From Pedosphaera sp. (GTDB taxonomy: Bacteria; Verrucomicrobiota; Verrucomicrobiia; Limisphaerales; SXQI01): DNA of 64,000 bases. The notes under the pieces are model-generated. The model had not been told where the DNA came from. It ran no database searches and saw nothing but the letters and a program-made list of their open reading frames with translations. The DNA lies in NCBI GenBank assembly GCA_025359965.1, contig JANYDC010000119.1, forward strand, positions 1 to 64,000, read 5' to 3'. The translations under genes and the position numbers were made by a program. Shown here one piece after another: positions 52,917 to 61,460 of this stretch; the stretch's first letter is position 1, and each line of letters begins with the position of its first letter.

Positions 52917-52992
52917 TGGCAGGGCAGGAGGGAATCGAACCCCCAACCAACGGTTTTGGAGACCGCTACTCTACCAATTGAGCTACTGCCCT
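52917..52992 (-). tRNA. tRNA-Trp (anticodon CCA)
   Basis: Minus-strand cloverleaf: acceptor AGGGCAG/CTGCCCT, D-arm GCTCAATTGGTAGAGT, anticodon loop CTCCAAA with anticodon CCA, T-loop GTTCGATTC, and an encoded CCA end. tRNA-Trp upstream of secE is a widely conserved arrangement. Confidence 0.96.
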
Positions 52993-53055
52993 GTCACCAA
53001 AATTTAACAGAGATTTGAGATGTGCAGACTATGGTGTTGTCACCGGACTGGCTAG

Positions 53056-53093
53056 ACAAAAATGGAGGCGGAAATGATTAATCTCCGCGCTCC
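53056..53093 (-). terminator. Probable terminator of tuf
   Basis: Read on the minus strand, a hairpin GGAG-c-GCGGA...TCCGC-CTCC with an AT-rich loop is followed by ATTTTTG, 20 bases after the tuf stop. It separates tuf from the tRNA-Trp/tRNA-Ser/secE unit, so these probably have their own promoter or depend on read-through. Confidence 0.65.
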
Positions 53094-53112
53094 AAGTAAA
53101 ATCCTGAACGGA

Positions 53113-54309
53113 TCAGGTCATCGGGATGATATCGCTAACGCGACCAGCACCAATGGTACGGCCACCTTCGCGAATGGCGAAGCGCAGACCTTTTTCCATG
53201 GCGACTGGAGCTTGCAGCTCAATGTCCACAGAAACGTTGTCGCCAGGCATGACCATCTCAACGCCTTCAGGCAAGGTCACTGTGCCGGTGACATCCGAAG
53301 TACGGAAATAGAATTGCGGGCGGTATTTGGTGAAGAACGGGGTGTGACGGCCACCCTCTTCCTTCGACAAAACGTAAACTTCAGCTTTGAACTTCACGTA
53401 AGGCTTGATCGAACCAGGTTTGGCCAAGACCATTCCGCGTTCAACTTCTTCCTTCTTGGTACCGCGAAGCAGGACGCCGACGTTGTCACCAGCGCTGGCT
53501 TTATCCAACAGCTTGCGGAACATTTCGATGTCGGTTGCGGTGGTCTTGCGGGTGTCCTTAAGACCGACGATTTCGACTTCGGACATCTTGTTCAACTCAC
53601 CGCGTTCGACACGACCTGTGACGACTGTGCCGCGACCTTCGATATTGAACACGTCCTCAATGCACATGAGGAATGGCTTGTCGATTTCGCGAGGAGGAAG
53701 AGGAATGTGGGTGTCGATGGCTTCCATCAAGTCAGCAATCGCCTTCTCTCCTTCTGGCTTGGCTTCGAGGGCCGCCGTGGCAGAACCGCGCACCAAGGCA
53801 GCGGTGTCGCCAGGAAATTGATACTTGTTGAGAAGATCACGAATTTCCATCTCGACGAGGTCGAGCAGTTCGGGGTCGTCAACCAAGTCAACCTTGTTAA
53901 GGAACACGACGATGGCGGGTACGCCCACCTGGCGAGCCAAAAGAATGTGCTCACGTGTCTGAGGCATTGGGCCGTCAGCAGCGCTCACTACCAGAATCGC
54001 GCCGTCCATCTGCGCGGCACCGGTGATCATGTTTTTAACATAATCCGCGTGTCCAGGGCAGTCGACGTGTGCGTAATGGCGTTGAGGGCTCTCGTATTCC
54101 ACGTGCGAGACTGCGATGGTCACGGTCTTCGTGGAATCACGGACAGTACCACCTTTGGTGATATCCGCGTAAGAGATTGGAGTAGCCATCCCGCGGCGTG
54201 ATTGTACGGCCACAATCGCTGCAGTTAGGGTTGACTTGCCGTGATCGACGTGACCAATGGTCCCGACGTTGACGTGCGGTTTTGTACGTTGAAACGCTTC
54301 CTTAGCCAT
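53113..54309 (-). CDS. tuf: Elongation factor Tu
   Basis: EF-Tu of 398 aa, which delivers aminoacyl-tRNA to the ribosome. The G motifs are intact: GHVDHGKST (P-loop), [16 protein letters not shown] and the G5 region RGSATAAL. Switch I contains the usual [23 protein letters not shown] region (partly quoted; [15 protein letters not shown]), with RGM...ISY slightly unusual against the common RGITI. Domains 2 and 3 ([39 protein letters not shown]) are normal. It lies 58 bases after tRNA-Thr. Confidence 0.97.
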   Translation of the reverse strand: MAKEAFQRTKPHVNVGTIGHVDHGKSTLTAAIVAVQSRRGMATPISYADITKGGTVRDSTKTVTIAVSHVEYESPQRHYAHVDCPGHADYVKNMITGAAQMDGAILVVSAADGPMPQTREHILLARQVGVPAIVVFLNKVDLVDDPELLDLVEMEIRDLLNKYQFPGDTAALVRGSATAALEAKPEGEKAIADLMEAIDTHIPLPPREIDKPFLMCIEDVFNIEGRGTVVTGRVERGELNKMSEVEIVGLKDTRKTTATDIEMFRKLLDKASAGDNVGVLLRGTKKEEVERGMVLAKPGSIKPYVKFKAEVYVLSKEEGGRHTPFFTKYRPQFYFRTSDVTGTVTLPEGVEMVMPGDNVSVDIELQAPVAMEKGLRFAIREGGRTIGAGRVSDIIPMT

Positions 54310-54367
54310 TGCGATTCCTGTGTTCTGTTATCTCGTTAAATTGTCTATCGTGCGGTCAGGTCTGAAC

Positions 54368-54443
54368 TGGAGCCCATGATCGGGTTTGAACCGATGACCT
54401 CGTCCTTACCAAGGACGTGCTCTACCAACTGAGCTACATGGGC
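54368..54443 (-). tRNA. tRNA-Thr (anticodon GGT)
   Basis: Minus-strand cloverleaf with acceptor GCCCATG/CATGGGC, D-arm GCTCAGTTGGTAGAGC, anticodon stem-loop GTCCTTGGTAAGGAC (anticodon GGT), T-loop GTTCAAACC and an encoded CCA. tRNA-Thr upstream of tuf matches the arrangement seen in E. coli (thrT-tufB) and many others. Confidence 0.95.
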
Positions 54444-54724
54444 CCATTCGTTCGGGGCCAAATCCAACTCCCCTCAAAACGACAAAAATCCACCATCCCA
54501 CCAAATTTAACACTCAGGGGATGGCGAAACAGTCTGTTCTACCCGCTGCTTGCGTCGAATATAGGGTGGTAATGAGGGGTGTCAATGGTTTTTCTGACAA
54601 CTTTTACTGCATTCGTCGCGGCCCTGGCTCCGGATTCCAACTTTGTCTTGAATTCCCCCCAAAATTGACGATCTTCCCATTGCAGCCACTGCATTCGGCT
54701 GACAGACGGCCCACGCAAGTTCAA

Positions 54725-55153
54725 ATGCCAAAGAAGAAAACAACCAAGTCCGACGCCAAGAAAACGCTCAATCGGCAGCAACAGCGCGATCTTGATGTGG
54801 AAATCGGTTTTCTGGAAGGCCTCGTTAAGCGTGATCCGTCTTATGTGGATGCCTTACAGTTACTTGGAGACGATTACACTCAAAGGGGCAAATTTCAACA
54901 AGGGTTGAAGGTCGACGAAAAGCTGGCTCATATCCGCCCAGAGGATCCGATGGTTCAGTACAATCTTGCCTGCAGCTACTCTTTGGTAGGCCAGTACGAG
55001 CAATCGGTCAGTGCTTTGCATCTCGCCTTGGACTGCGGATACAAGGACTTTCGATGGATGGGGGAAGACCCGGACCTAGTTGGCTTGCGTGCCCAGCCTG
55101 AGTACAAGCAGATTAAAGCGAAGGTAAAAGCCATCAAAGCCAAATTAGCCTGA
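54725..55153 (+). CDS. Small TPR-repeat protein
   Basis: Protein of 142 aa. A Lys-rich N-terminus (MPKKKTTKSDAKKTLNRQQQ) is followed by about three tetratricopeptide-like helical pairs (VDALQLLGDDYTQRGKFQQG, VQYNLACSYSLVGQYEQSVS) and a Lys/Ala-rich end. TPRs mediate protein-protein contacts; the partner is unknown. The open frame extends 68 codons upstream, but that part is uncharacteristic and the ATG at 54725 suits the fold. It precedes the YyaL-like gene by 45 bases. Confidence 0.75.
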   Translation: MPKKKTTKSDAKKTLNRQQQRDLDVEIGFLEGLVKRDPSYVDALQLLGDDYTQRGKFQQGLKVDEKLAHIRPEDPMVQYNLACSYSLVGQYEQSVSALHLALDCGYKDFRWMGEDPDLVGLRAQPEYKQIKAKVKAIKAKLA

Positions 55154-55198
55154 CCCACGGCTGTTTACCTCAGACAAGCCTTGAGGTAAAATCGGGCT

Positions 55199-57256
55199 AT
55201 GGACTCAAGCTCACGACCCGCCAATCGTCTGGCTCAGGAAAAATCCCCGTACCTGCTTCAACACCAATACAACCCGGTCGATTGGTGGCCCTGGTCCGAA
55301 GAGGCTTTTGCCCATGCCAAGAAACTGAATCGACCGGTTATGGTGAGCATTGGCTACTCGACGTGCCACTGGTGTCATGTGATGGAGCGAGAATCGTTTG
55401 AGGATGCCAGTTTGGGCGAATATCTCAACGTTCATTTCGTGTGTGTCAAAGTTGACCGTGAAGAGCGTCCTGACGTGGATAAGATCTACATGATGGCCGC
55501 ACAATTCATGGGATCCCAGGGGGGGTGGCCACTGAATGTTTTTGTCTCCCCTGACCGCAAGCCATTTTTTGCAGGCACCTACTTTCCCCCTGTCCCGAAA
55601 TACGGCCGCGCAAGCTTTATTCAGGTCCTCAAACAGATTGCCACGGTCTGGCAAACACGCCGCGACGAAGTGGATGCCACAGCCCTTGATCTGGTTTCAC
55701 GCCTCAAAGGCCTGTCAGACAGCGCCAACGAAAGCAATGCCCCAACCCCAGACCGCGAGGTACTCGACAACGCCGCCCAAACGTGCAAAACGGAGTACGA
55801 GCCCCTGTATGGCGGCTTCGGTGGTGCGCCTAAATTTCCCCGCCCCTGCCAGCCACGTTTTCTCTTGCGTTACGGGCTGCTGACTCAGGACCGCGAAGCA
55901 GTGGAAATGGTCCTCCACACTTGTCGAGCCATGGCGGATGGAGGCATGCACGATCAGATTGGCGGGGGGTTTGCTCGCTATTCTGTCGACGCAAAATGGC
56001 TGGTCCCCCACTTCGAAAAAATGCTTTATGACAATGCCCAATTGATAGTGCTCTACACCGAAGCCTATCTGGCCAGCAATGATCCGAGATTCGCCGAAGT
56101 GGTGCGTTCAACCGTTCAGTACATTCTGCGGGACATGACCGACACTCTCGGCGGTTTTTACTCCGCGGAGGATGCAGACAGCGAAGGAAAGGAAGGAAAA
56201 TTTTACTGCTGGACTGAGGGCGAACTCAAGTCACTGCTTACGGCCGATGAAATGGATTTTGCCCGCAATGGACTAGGGGTCACTCAAGATGGAAATTTTG
56301 TGGATCACAGCGATCCCAGTCCCCTTCTCCACCAAAATATCCTGAGCATTATTTTCCCGGCCTTAACTGAAACCAAGGCTGATGTTTTCGCTTCCATTCG
56401 GACCAAATTAATGGCCGCGCGGTCGGTGCGTGTTCGGCCACACCGGGACGATAAAGTCCTCGTTTCGTGGAACGGCATGATGCTTGGTGCTCTCGCCCAA
56501 GCAGGCGTTATTTTGAGCGAACCGGGCTGGCTTGAAGCCGCAGAACGTAACGCCACTTTTGTTCGCAAAAACCTCTGGAACCCTGACACCAAGCAACTCC
56601 ACCACAGGTGGCGGGAAGGCCAGCGCGATGACGTTCAACTGCTTGACGCCTATTGCAACTGGCTGGCTGGACTGATTGATCTCTACGAAGCCACTCTTTC
56701 TCCGCAAAGTCTGGAATTTGCTATCGAGGTTGCCGATGCCATGATCATCCAATTCCATGACCCAACGAACGGCGGCTTTTATCAAGGGCCCGCCCAAGCG
56801 GAGGATCTGATCTTCAGGGTGAAGGACGACTATGACGGAGCCGAACCTGCGGGCAATTCAGTGGCCGCGCTGGCGTTGCTACGTCTTGCCGCCATCACAG
56901 GGCAAGCCAATTATCGCGAGGTCGCCGTAGGGGTATTCCGGATGCTCGCCGAACGACTCCACCGACTGCCCCAAGCTGTACCAGTCACTCTGTTGGCCCT
57001 GCTTTTTGATGCGGCGCCCTGCACCAAAATTGTTATTGCGTCGGAGACCCCGAAGAGTGGCGACGACCTGGTGAGAGCGGCCCACTCAGTTTTGCAGCCG
57101 CGCCGGGTCATCCTGGGACCCAGTGGCCGCGTTGACTCCATCGCCAAAGAACTCAAGCCAGTGCAAGGACTGCCAGCCGCCTTTGTCTGCACGGCTACCG
57201 AGTGCAGACCACCAGTGACAGCGCCCGCCGAACTGCGCGCCATACTCTCAAAGTAA
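55199..57256 (+). CDS. YyaL/DUF255 thioredoxin-fold protein
   Basis: Protein of 685 aa of the YyaL/SSP411 (spermatogenesis-associated protein 20) family. An N-terminal thioredoxin-like domain starts with [20 protein letters not shown], has the redox motif [14 protein letters not shown], and continues [13 protein letters not shown]. The large C-terminal part is an alpha/alpha toroid like those of glycan-processing enzymes ([36 protein letters not shown]). The biochemical role is not firmly established. There is no signal peptide. Confidence 0.9.
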   Translation: MDSSSRPANRLAQEKSPYLLQHQYNPVDWWPWSEEAFAHAKKLNRPVMVSIGYSTCHWCHVMERESFEDASLGEYLNVHFVCVKVDREERPDVDKIYMMAAQFMGSQGGWPLNVFVSPDRKPFFAGTYFPPVPKYGRASFIQVLKQIATVWQTRRDEVDATALDLVSRLKGLSDSANESNAPTPDREVLDNAAQTCKTEYEPLYGGFGGAPKFPRPCQPRFLLRYGLLTQDREAVEMVLHTCRAMADGGMHDQIGGGFARYSVDAKWLVPHFEKMLYDNAQLIVLYTEAYLASNDPRFAEVVRSTVQYILRDMTDTLGGFYSAEDADSEGKEGKFYCWTEGELKSLLTADEMDFARNGLGVTQDGNFVDHSDPSPLLHQNILSIIFPALTETKADVFASIRTKLMAARSVRVRPHRDDKVLVSWNGMMLGALAQAGVILSEPGWLEAAERNATFVRKNLWNPDTKQLHHRWREGQRDDVQLLDAYCNWLAGLIDLYEATLSPQSLEFAIEVADAMIIQFHDPTNGGFYQGPAQAEDLIFRVKDDYDGAEPAGNSVAALALLRLAAITGQANYREVAVGVFRMLAERLHRLPQAVPVTLLALLFDAAPCTKIVIASETPKSGDDLVRAAHSVLQPRRVILGPSGRVDSIAKELKPVQGLPAAFVCTATECRPPVTAPAELRAILSK

Positions 57257-57267
57257 TGGTCGCACGA

Positions 57268-57301
57268 AAAAGCGCACCCGGAGATATCCGGATGCGCTTT
57301 T
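57268..57301. terminator. Bidirectional terminator between YyaL-like and sugar kinase genes
   Basis: An imperfect palindrome (AAAAGCGCA-c-CCGGA-GATA-TCCGG-a-TGCGCTTTT) lies in the 62 bases between the convergent genes. It has A and T runs on opposite sides, so it can terminate both. Confidence 0.8.
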
Positions 57302-57318
57302 GACTGACTGAAAAAAAA

Positions 57319-58404
57319 TTAACGCTGGATGCGGGCGCTGCCGCCCTTCATCACGTGCATCACTTCGTCCAGAGTCACCTGCGAGGTGTCGCCGCGGGTG
57401 GTTTGCAGCATGGCTCCGTGCGCCGCACCAAAGTCCACCACGTCCTGAGGTTTCATACCAGTGGCAAAACCATAGGCGATGCCACTGGAGAAGCCGTCGC
57501 CGCCGCCCACGCGATCTTCAATTTCCAGATCCTTGAACTGGCGGGCCTCGTAAAACTGTCCGTCATAGTAAAGGATGCCGCCCCAGTTGTTGATCAACCC
57601 GCTTTTCACTTCGCGCAAGGTAGTGCAGACCGCCTTGATGTGGGGGTAAGCCTTCACCACGCGCTCCACCATCCGCTTGTAATTTTCAACGGGCAATTCT
57701 TTCAGGTTCGCATCAGTTCCTTCAACCTCAAAACCAAGCACCTTTTGAAAATCCTCCTCATTGCCGATCAGCACCTGGACGTCGTTGATGATTTCCTTGG
57801 TGGTCGCGATGGCCTTTTCACTGCTCCAAAGTTTCGAGCGAAAGTTCAGGTCATAACTAGTGATCGTGCCAGCCGCGTTTGCTGCTTTCAGGGCCGTCTT
57901 GACCGTGGCGGCGCAATCACTGGACAACGATGTAAAAATACCGCCGGTATGCAACCAACGGCAGCCGTCTTGGGCGAAAACCTTGTTCCAGTCGACATCC
58001 GTCGGTTTCATCTGGCTGGCCGAGGAATTGCCGCGGTCATACATGGTCACGCTGCCGCGGACGCCGGTGCCGACTTCGGTGAAATTAAGTCCCACACGAT
58101 TGGCGCGACCCACGCCATCAAATTTCTCCATCACGACAGTCGATGTGTCCACACCCACGGAACGCGCGTGGTTGAGGACGATCCGGGCCACGTAATTATC
58201 CGGCAGCTTGCTGATAAAACCAGTGCGCAGCCCCAGGCGGGAGCAGGCATAAGCCACGTTGAACTCTCCCCCGCCCACATCAACTTCCATGGTTTTGGAA
58301 AACTCTATCCGGCCGTGTCCGGGAGGCGAAAGACGGACCATGCACTCGCCCAAGGCCATCACGTCGTATTTACACTGAGCAGCATCGCGTACTTTAATTG
58401 GCAT
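57319..58404 (-). CDS. PfkB-family sugar kinase (KDG kinase-like)
   Basis: Ribokinase-fold kinase of 361 aa. The N-terminal motif reads VMALGECMVRLSPPGHGRIEF, and a GGGEFNVAYACSRLGLRTGF substrate loop follows. The C-terminal PfkB signature reads EDRVGGGDGFSSGIAYGF, in which the GGGD aspartate is the catalytic base (usual form DTxGAGD). The arrangement resembles 2-keto-3-deoxygluconate kinases, but fructokinase or a related activity is possible. No entry to the Entner-Doudoroff or uronate pathway is adjacent. Confidence 0.85.
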   Translation of the reverse strand: MPIKVRDAAQCKYDVMALGECMVRLSPPGHGRIEFSKTMEVDVGGGEFNVAYACSRLGLRTGFISKLPDNYVARIVLNHARSVGVDTSTVVMEKFDGVGRANRVGLNFTEVGTGVRGSVTMYDRGNSSASQMKPTDVDWNKVFAQDGCRWLHTGGIFTSLSSDCAATVKTALKAANAAGTITSYDLNFRSKLWSSEKAIATTKEIINDVQVLIGNEEDFQKVLGFEVEGTDANLKELPVENYKRMVERVVKAYPHIKAVCTTLREVKSGLINNWGGILYYDGQFYEARQFKDLEIEDRVGGGDGFSSGIAYGFATGMKPQDVVDFGAAHGAMLQTTRGDTSQVTLDEVMHVMKGGSARIQR

Positions 58405-58552
58405 AAATGATCAATTGGTCCGTTTGTTGGATTCTTGGGGAAAACACATTCCCGACGCAATCCGTCCGAACACTTGATCGCGTAAAATTGGACAAACCTT
58501 CTTTTCTGTCAATCCCAGACCCGCCAATGCCCTCGCTTGGAAACGCCAAGTG

Positions 58553-59101
58553 TCACGGCGGGAGTATTTGAAATACAGCCCAATTTGAGTCAAGTCTGCC
58601 CGACCAGGTATCCGAAACTTCCTGATAAATGATTCTAAAATAAAAGCTGCCAGGATTCTCCAAACTGAACAGTGCGAGCAGGTCCTCAGGACCGTCCACA
58701 GCAACGGATTCACCCGGTGCCAAGATTACCGGCAGATTTTTGCGGCGAGGGCCTGCTGGAGCAAACAATGCTGTGGCTTCCTTGCCCCGGGCGGTCATGG
58801 TCACTTCTCTCCCCTGCGCATTTTTGAGTTCAAGACGGTGATTCGGATAAAAACCACACTGCCAAATGGTGATGTTGGTCTTTGTGGTGTTTTGGATTTG
58901 ATACAAAGGGGAAATGAGTTCGCCTGCCTTGTAGGCGCTTTTGGGAAAAGACACCACCGCCTTCAAACCATCAACCAAAGAACCCGATGCTGATACTTTA
59001 GGTTTTACCCCAGCAGAAGAAATATACACAAAAAAAACAAACAATAAGGCAAAACTCCAAACGAAAAACGGCGTTTTCTTAAGAGTGTTGAAAGCATTCA
59101 T
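58553..59101 (-). CDS. Hypothetical membrane-anchored or exported protein
   Basis: Protein of 182 aa that I do not recognise. A single N-terminal hydrophobic helix (TPFFVWSFALLFVFFVYIS) anchors or exports it. The rest is predicted beta-sandwich (LVDGLKAVVSFPKSAYKAGE, ITIWQCGFYPNHRLELKNAQ, VILAPGESVAVDGPEDLLAL), similar in pattern to intracellular proteinase inhibitor BsuPI-like or Ig-like modules. The ATG at 59101 is preferred because it precedes the helix. It is 104 bases downstream of the PEP-CTERM-like gene. Confidence 0.6.
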   Translation of the reverse strand: MNAFNTLKKTPFFVWSFALLFVFFVYISSAGVKPKVSASGSLVDGLKAVVSFPKSAYKAGELISPLYQIQNTTKTNITIWQCGFYPNHRLELKNAQGREVTMTARGKEATALFAPAGPRRKNLPVILAPGESVAVDGPEDLLALFSLENPGSFYFRIIYQEVSDTWSGRLDSNWAVFQILPP

Positions 59102-59205
59102 ACCAATCCTGTCGAAGAACCTGAGATGAACCATAAATCGACCGGCAAATAAGGCGGCGGGATGGAACCTCCGCCCGTAATAGTCGAGGTGCAACAAATA
59201 CTCAA

Positions 59206-60042
59206 TTATGTTGCAGGAGTAGGCTTCCGCATTCTCGCCGCAAAGAAAATGAAGGCAACTCCCAGACCTGTCGCGATGAAAGCGTTTCCTTCAGGCACGC
59301 AGGCTGTCAAATTACAATCCATCATGGCCACATAATTGGGGAACCCCCCTCCGCCCGCGTTTCCCATCGCAGTGTTGATTAGATCAACCATGCCCTTGTC
59401 CACCACGCCTGAAACGGTGGCCACAGAAGATTCCCCTTTCGCGGAGTCGGATTTATTGTCGTACGTCCAATCAAACCAGCCGAGCACACAGAAATCAGTC
59501 TTCTTGATTGTTGGGTCGGTGACGTTCTCCAATACGAGAAATGTCATGAAATCAATCTGGCTGTTCTTCGTTCCGTCACTAGGCCGATCGACAAAGCGTG
59601 ATGCGACGCCGTCCTCCCTGATCTTAACGCCGTCGAAAACGCCCGCCTTGTACTCCTTGCCGTTAAAATACCAAGGTATATTGTCCTCTTTAGGGCCGGG
59701 TTGGGGATCAATTGCCGGGAGTTTACCAACCACTGGATCGTTGGCCTGCGCAGCTCCGTTGAGCGTGTATTTGACTTCAACGTTGAGCCACTGGAAATTG
59801 TACCAGTCGTCTAAAAAGGCAAAATTTTTGTCGAATAGGAATTCACCAGTGACTCGCGCCGGTTTGGTGATGTCAGGAATGGATGCGTCAATCGTGCCAA
59901 TAGGCTTTGTGACGCCGTTGATTTTCGCCGAAATGGTGACCGCACCCACTTGGAGCGGAAGCCACGCTACCAAAAACGCCAGCGCCCAGAGGCGTCGCGA
60001 CATTGACAGGGTTCTTAATCGGTATGAAGGAGAGAGTTTCAT
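59206..60042 (-). CDS. PEP-CTERM-like exported protein
   Basis: Protein of 278 aa with an N-terminal signal peptide (RRLWALAFLVAWLPLQVGA). The C-terminus is built like a PEP-CTERM sorting signal: a VPEGNAF motif, a hydrophobic helix (ATGLGVAFIFF) and a basic tail (AARMRKPTPAT). Such signals are processed by exosortase in EPS-producing bacteria. Two cysteines (MMDCNLTACVPEG) lie just before the motif. The body has no family I recognise. An internal ATG 13 codons in is an alternative start. Confidence 0.75.
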   Translation of the reverse strand: MKLSPSYRLRTLSMSRRLWALAFLVAWLPLQVGAVTISAKINGVTKPIGTIDASIPDITKPARVTGEFLFDKNFAFLDDWYNFQWLNVEVKYTLNGAAQANDPVVGKLPAIDPQPGPKEDNIPWYFNGKEYKAGVFDGVKIREDGVASRFVDRPSDGTKNSQIDFMTFLVLENVTDPTIKKTDFCVLGWFDWTYDNKSDSAKGESSVATVSGVVDKGMVDLINTAMGNAGGGGFPNYVAMMDCNLTACVPEGNAFIATGLGVAFIFFAARMRKPTPAT

Positions 60043-60287
60043 GATTTTTCTTGGGCTATTATTTTGGTGTTAAACAGGTTACACAACCTCTCCGTTCCCG
60101 TATTCGCGCAAACGACGAATCTAATCCAAGCAAACCTCAAATCCCCCATCAACCGACAGGGCGGCACCGCAACGCCCAATCAGGGGAATCCTCGACACCT
60201 TGGAACCGAGGCGGATTGGAAATGCAAATCAGTCGATCTACTAATGAAACACTATCGAATGTCAAGCCCGGAAGAATCAATTCCTGT
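60043..60287. other. Intergenic stretch without a supported gene
   Basis: About 245 bases between the efflux-adaptor stop and the PEP-CTERM-like start, both minus strand. It presumably holds the promoter of the PEP-CTERM-like gene. I saw no clear promoter, hairpin or small gene. Confidence 0.4.
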
Positions 60288-61460
60288 TTATTTTCCCATC
60301 AGTCTCACCCTCACGCCGCTGACAAGAGAGTCCGCTGGATTGATCACCACCGATTCGCTCGCTTCCACCCCCCCAACAATCTCAATGGTCTGCCCAAAAT
60401 CACGGCCCACTTTGACCAGACGAAGCTCCAATTGATTGCCACCTTTCACCACAGCCACAGTGGGACCCTCAGGGCGATACATGAGACAATTTGCGGGAAG
60501 CGCCAATCGCCCCTCCAGCTGGGCCTGAGGGAACCGCACTTGGGCAAAGCTGCCCGCCAGCAGCTTTCCATTCTTGTTATCCAATTCCAATTCCACCTGC
60601 CTCGTTCTCGAGTCGGCGTCTATGCTGCCCGATTCCCGGCGTACCTCGCCCAGAAAAGCACGCCCGGGAAACTCCTGAAAAAACACCTCCGCCCTTGTCC
60701 CTATGCCCACATCACGCGCCAGACTTTGTGGCACCGCTATGGAAACTCTCAATGTCTTCGTTTGTGCAAGCCGGAAAAGTTCCTTGGGAGTGTCCGGATT
60801 TATTAACTCGCCCATCTCCACCCTTCTCATGGTGATTGAACCCGCGAAAGGAGCCGTCATTTTGGAGAAAGCGGTCAGCTCTTCCAACCGGCGCACGTTG
60901 GCCGTGGCGGAAAGCACCGCCGCCTGTCTCAAGGATTCCTCTGCCACTTTCTCTGACGTCTCCTGCTCGCTGACCGTTGAAGTCTTGAGCAGATCGCGCC
61001 AGCGTGCTGCCGTGGCGACCGCCAACCTCAATGTTGCTTCAGTCTGTCGCAACTGGGCACGGGCTTGGGCCAACTCCTGATCCACCTCGGGAGTCTCAAT
61101 CTCAAGAAGAACCTGTCCCGCCTCCACCTCCGCACCCAAGTCCACGTTGTACCTCTTCACGTAACCCCGGGCTCGCGCATGGAGTGACACCTCCTGAAAA
61201 GGGCGAACCTCTGCCGAAAGCATAAGCCCCTCCTGGCCCACGGCCGGAAACGCGTTGGTGACTTTCACGGTCGGAATCGACAAAGCCACCGTCACTCGGC
61301 GCACCTCCGATTGTGCGCGCCAGCGTGGCAGGTAACCTGCCACAGCCAATATCCCCAATACAAGGCCGGTGAAAACAACAATCAACCACCATTTTTTCCG
61401 GCTGACGCCTATCCGCTCATCATCCACCGCAGGCTGCGGTTGGACCGCTTCATTATGCAT
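60288..61460 (-). CDS. RND efflux membrane-fusion (adaptor) protein
   Basis: Periplasmic adaptor of 390 aa. One N-terminal membrane helix (KKWWLIVVFTGLVLGILAVAGYL) is followed by a lipoyl/biotinyl half (RARGYVKRYNVDLGAEVEAGQVLLEI), a helical hairpin (QELAQARAQLRQTEATLRLA), the second lipoyl half (TAPFAGSITMRRVEMGELIN) and a beta-barrel domain. The ATG at 61460 lies eight bases inside the end of the RND pump gene, so the two are coupled. It links the pump to an outer-membrane channel not found here. Confidence 0.9.
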   Translation of the reverse strand: MHNEAVQPQPAVDDERIGVSRKKWWLIVVFTGLVLGILAVAGYLPRWRAQSEVRRVTVALSIPTVKVTNAFPAVGQEGLMLSAEVRPFQEVSLHARARGYVKRYNVDLGAEVEAGQVLLEIETPEVDQELAQARAQLRQTEATLRLAVATAARWRDLLKTSTVSEQETSEKVAEESLRQAAVLSATANVRRLEELTAFSKMTAPFAGSITMRRVEMGELINPDTPKELFRLAQTKTLRVSIAVPQSLARDVGIGTRAEVFFQEFPGRAFLGEVRRESGSIDADSRTRQVELELDNKNGKLLAGSFAQVRFPQAQLEGRLALPANCLMYRPEGPTVAVVKGGNQLELRLVKVGRDFGQTIEIVGGVEASESVVINPADSLVSGVRVRLMGK

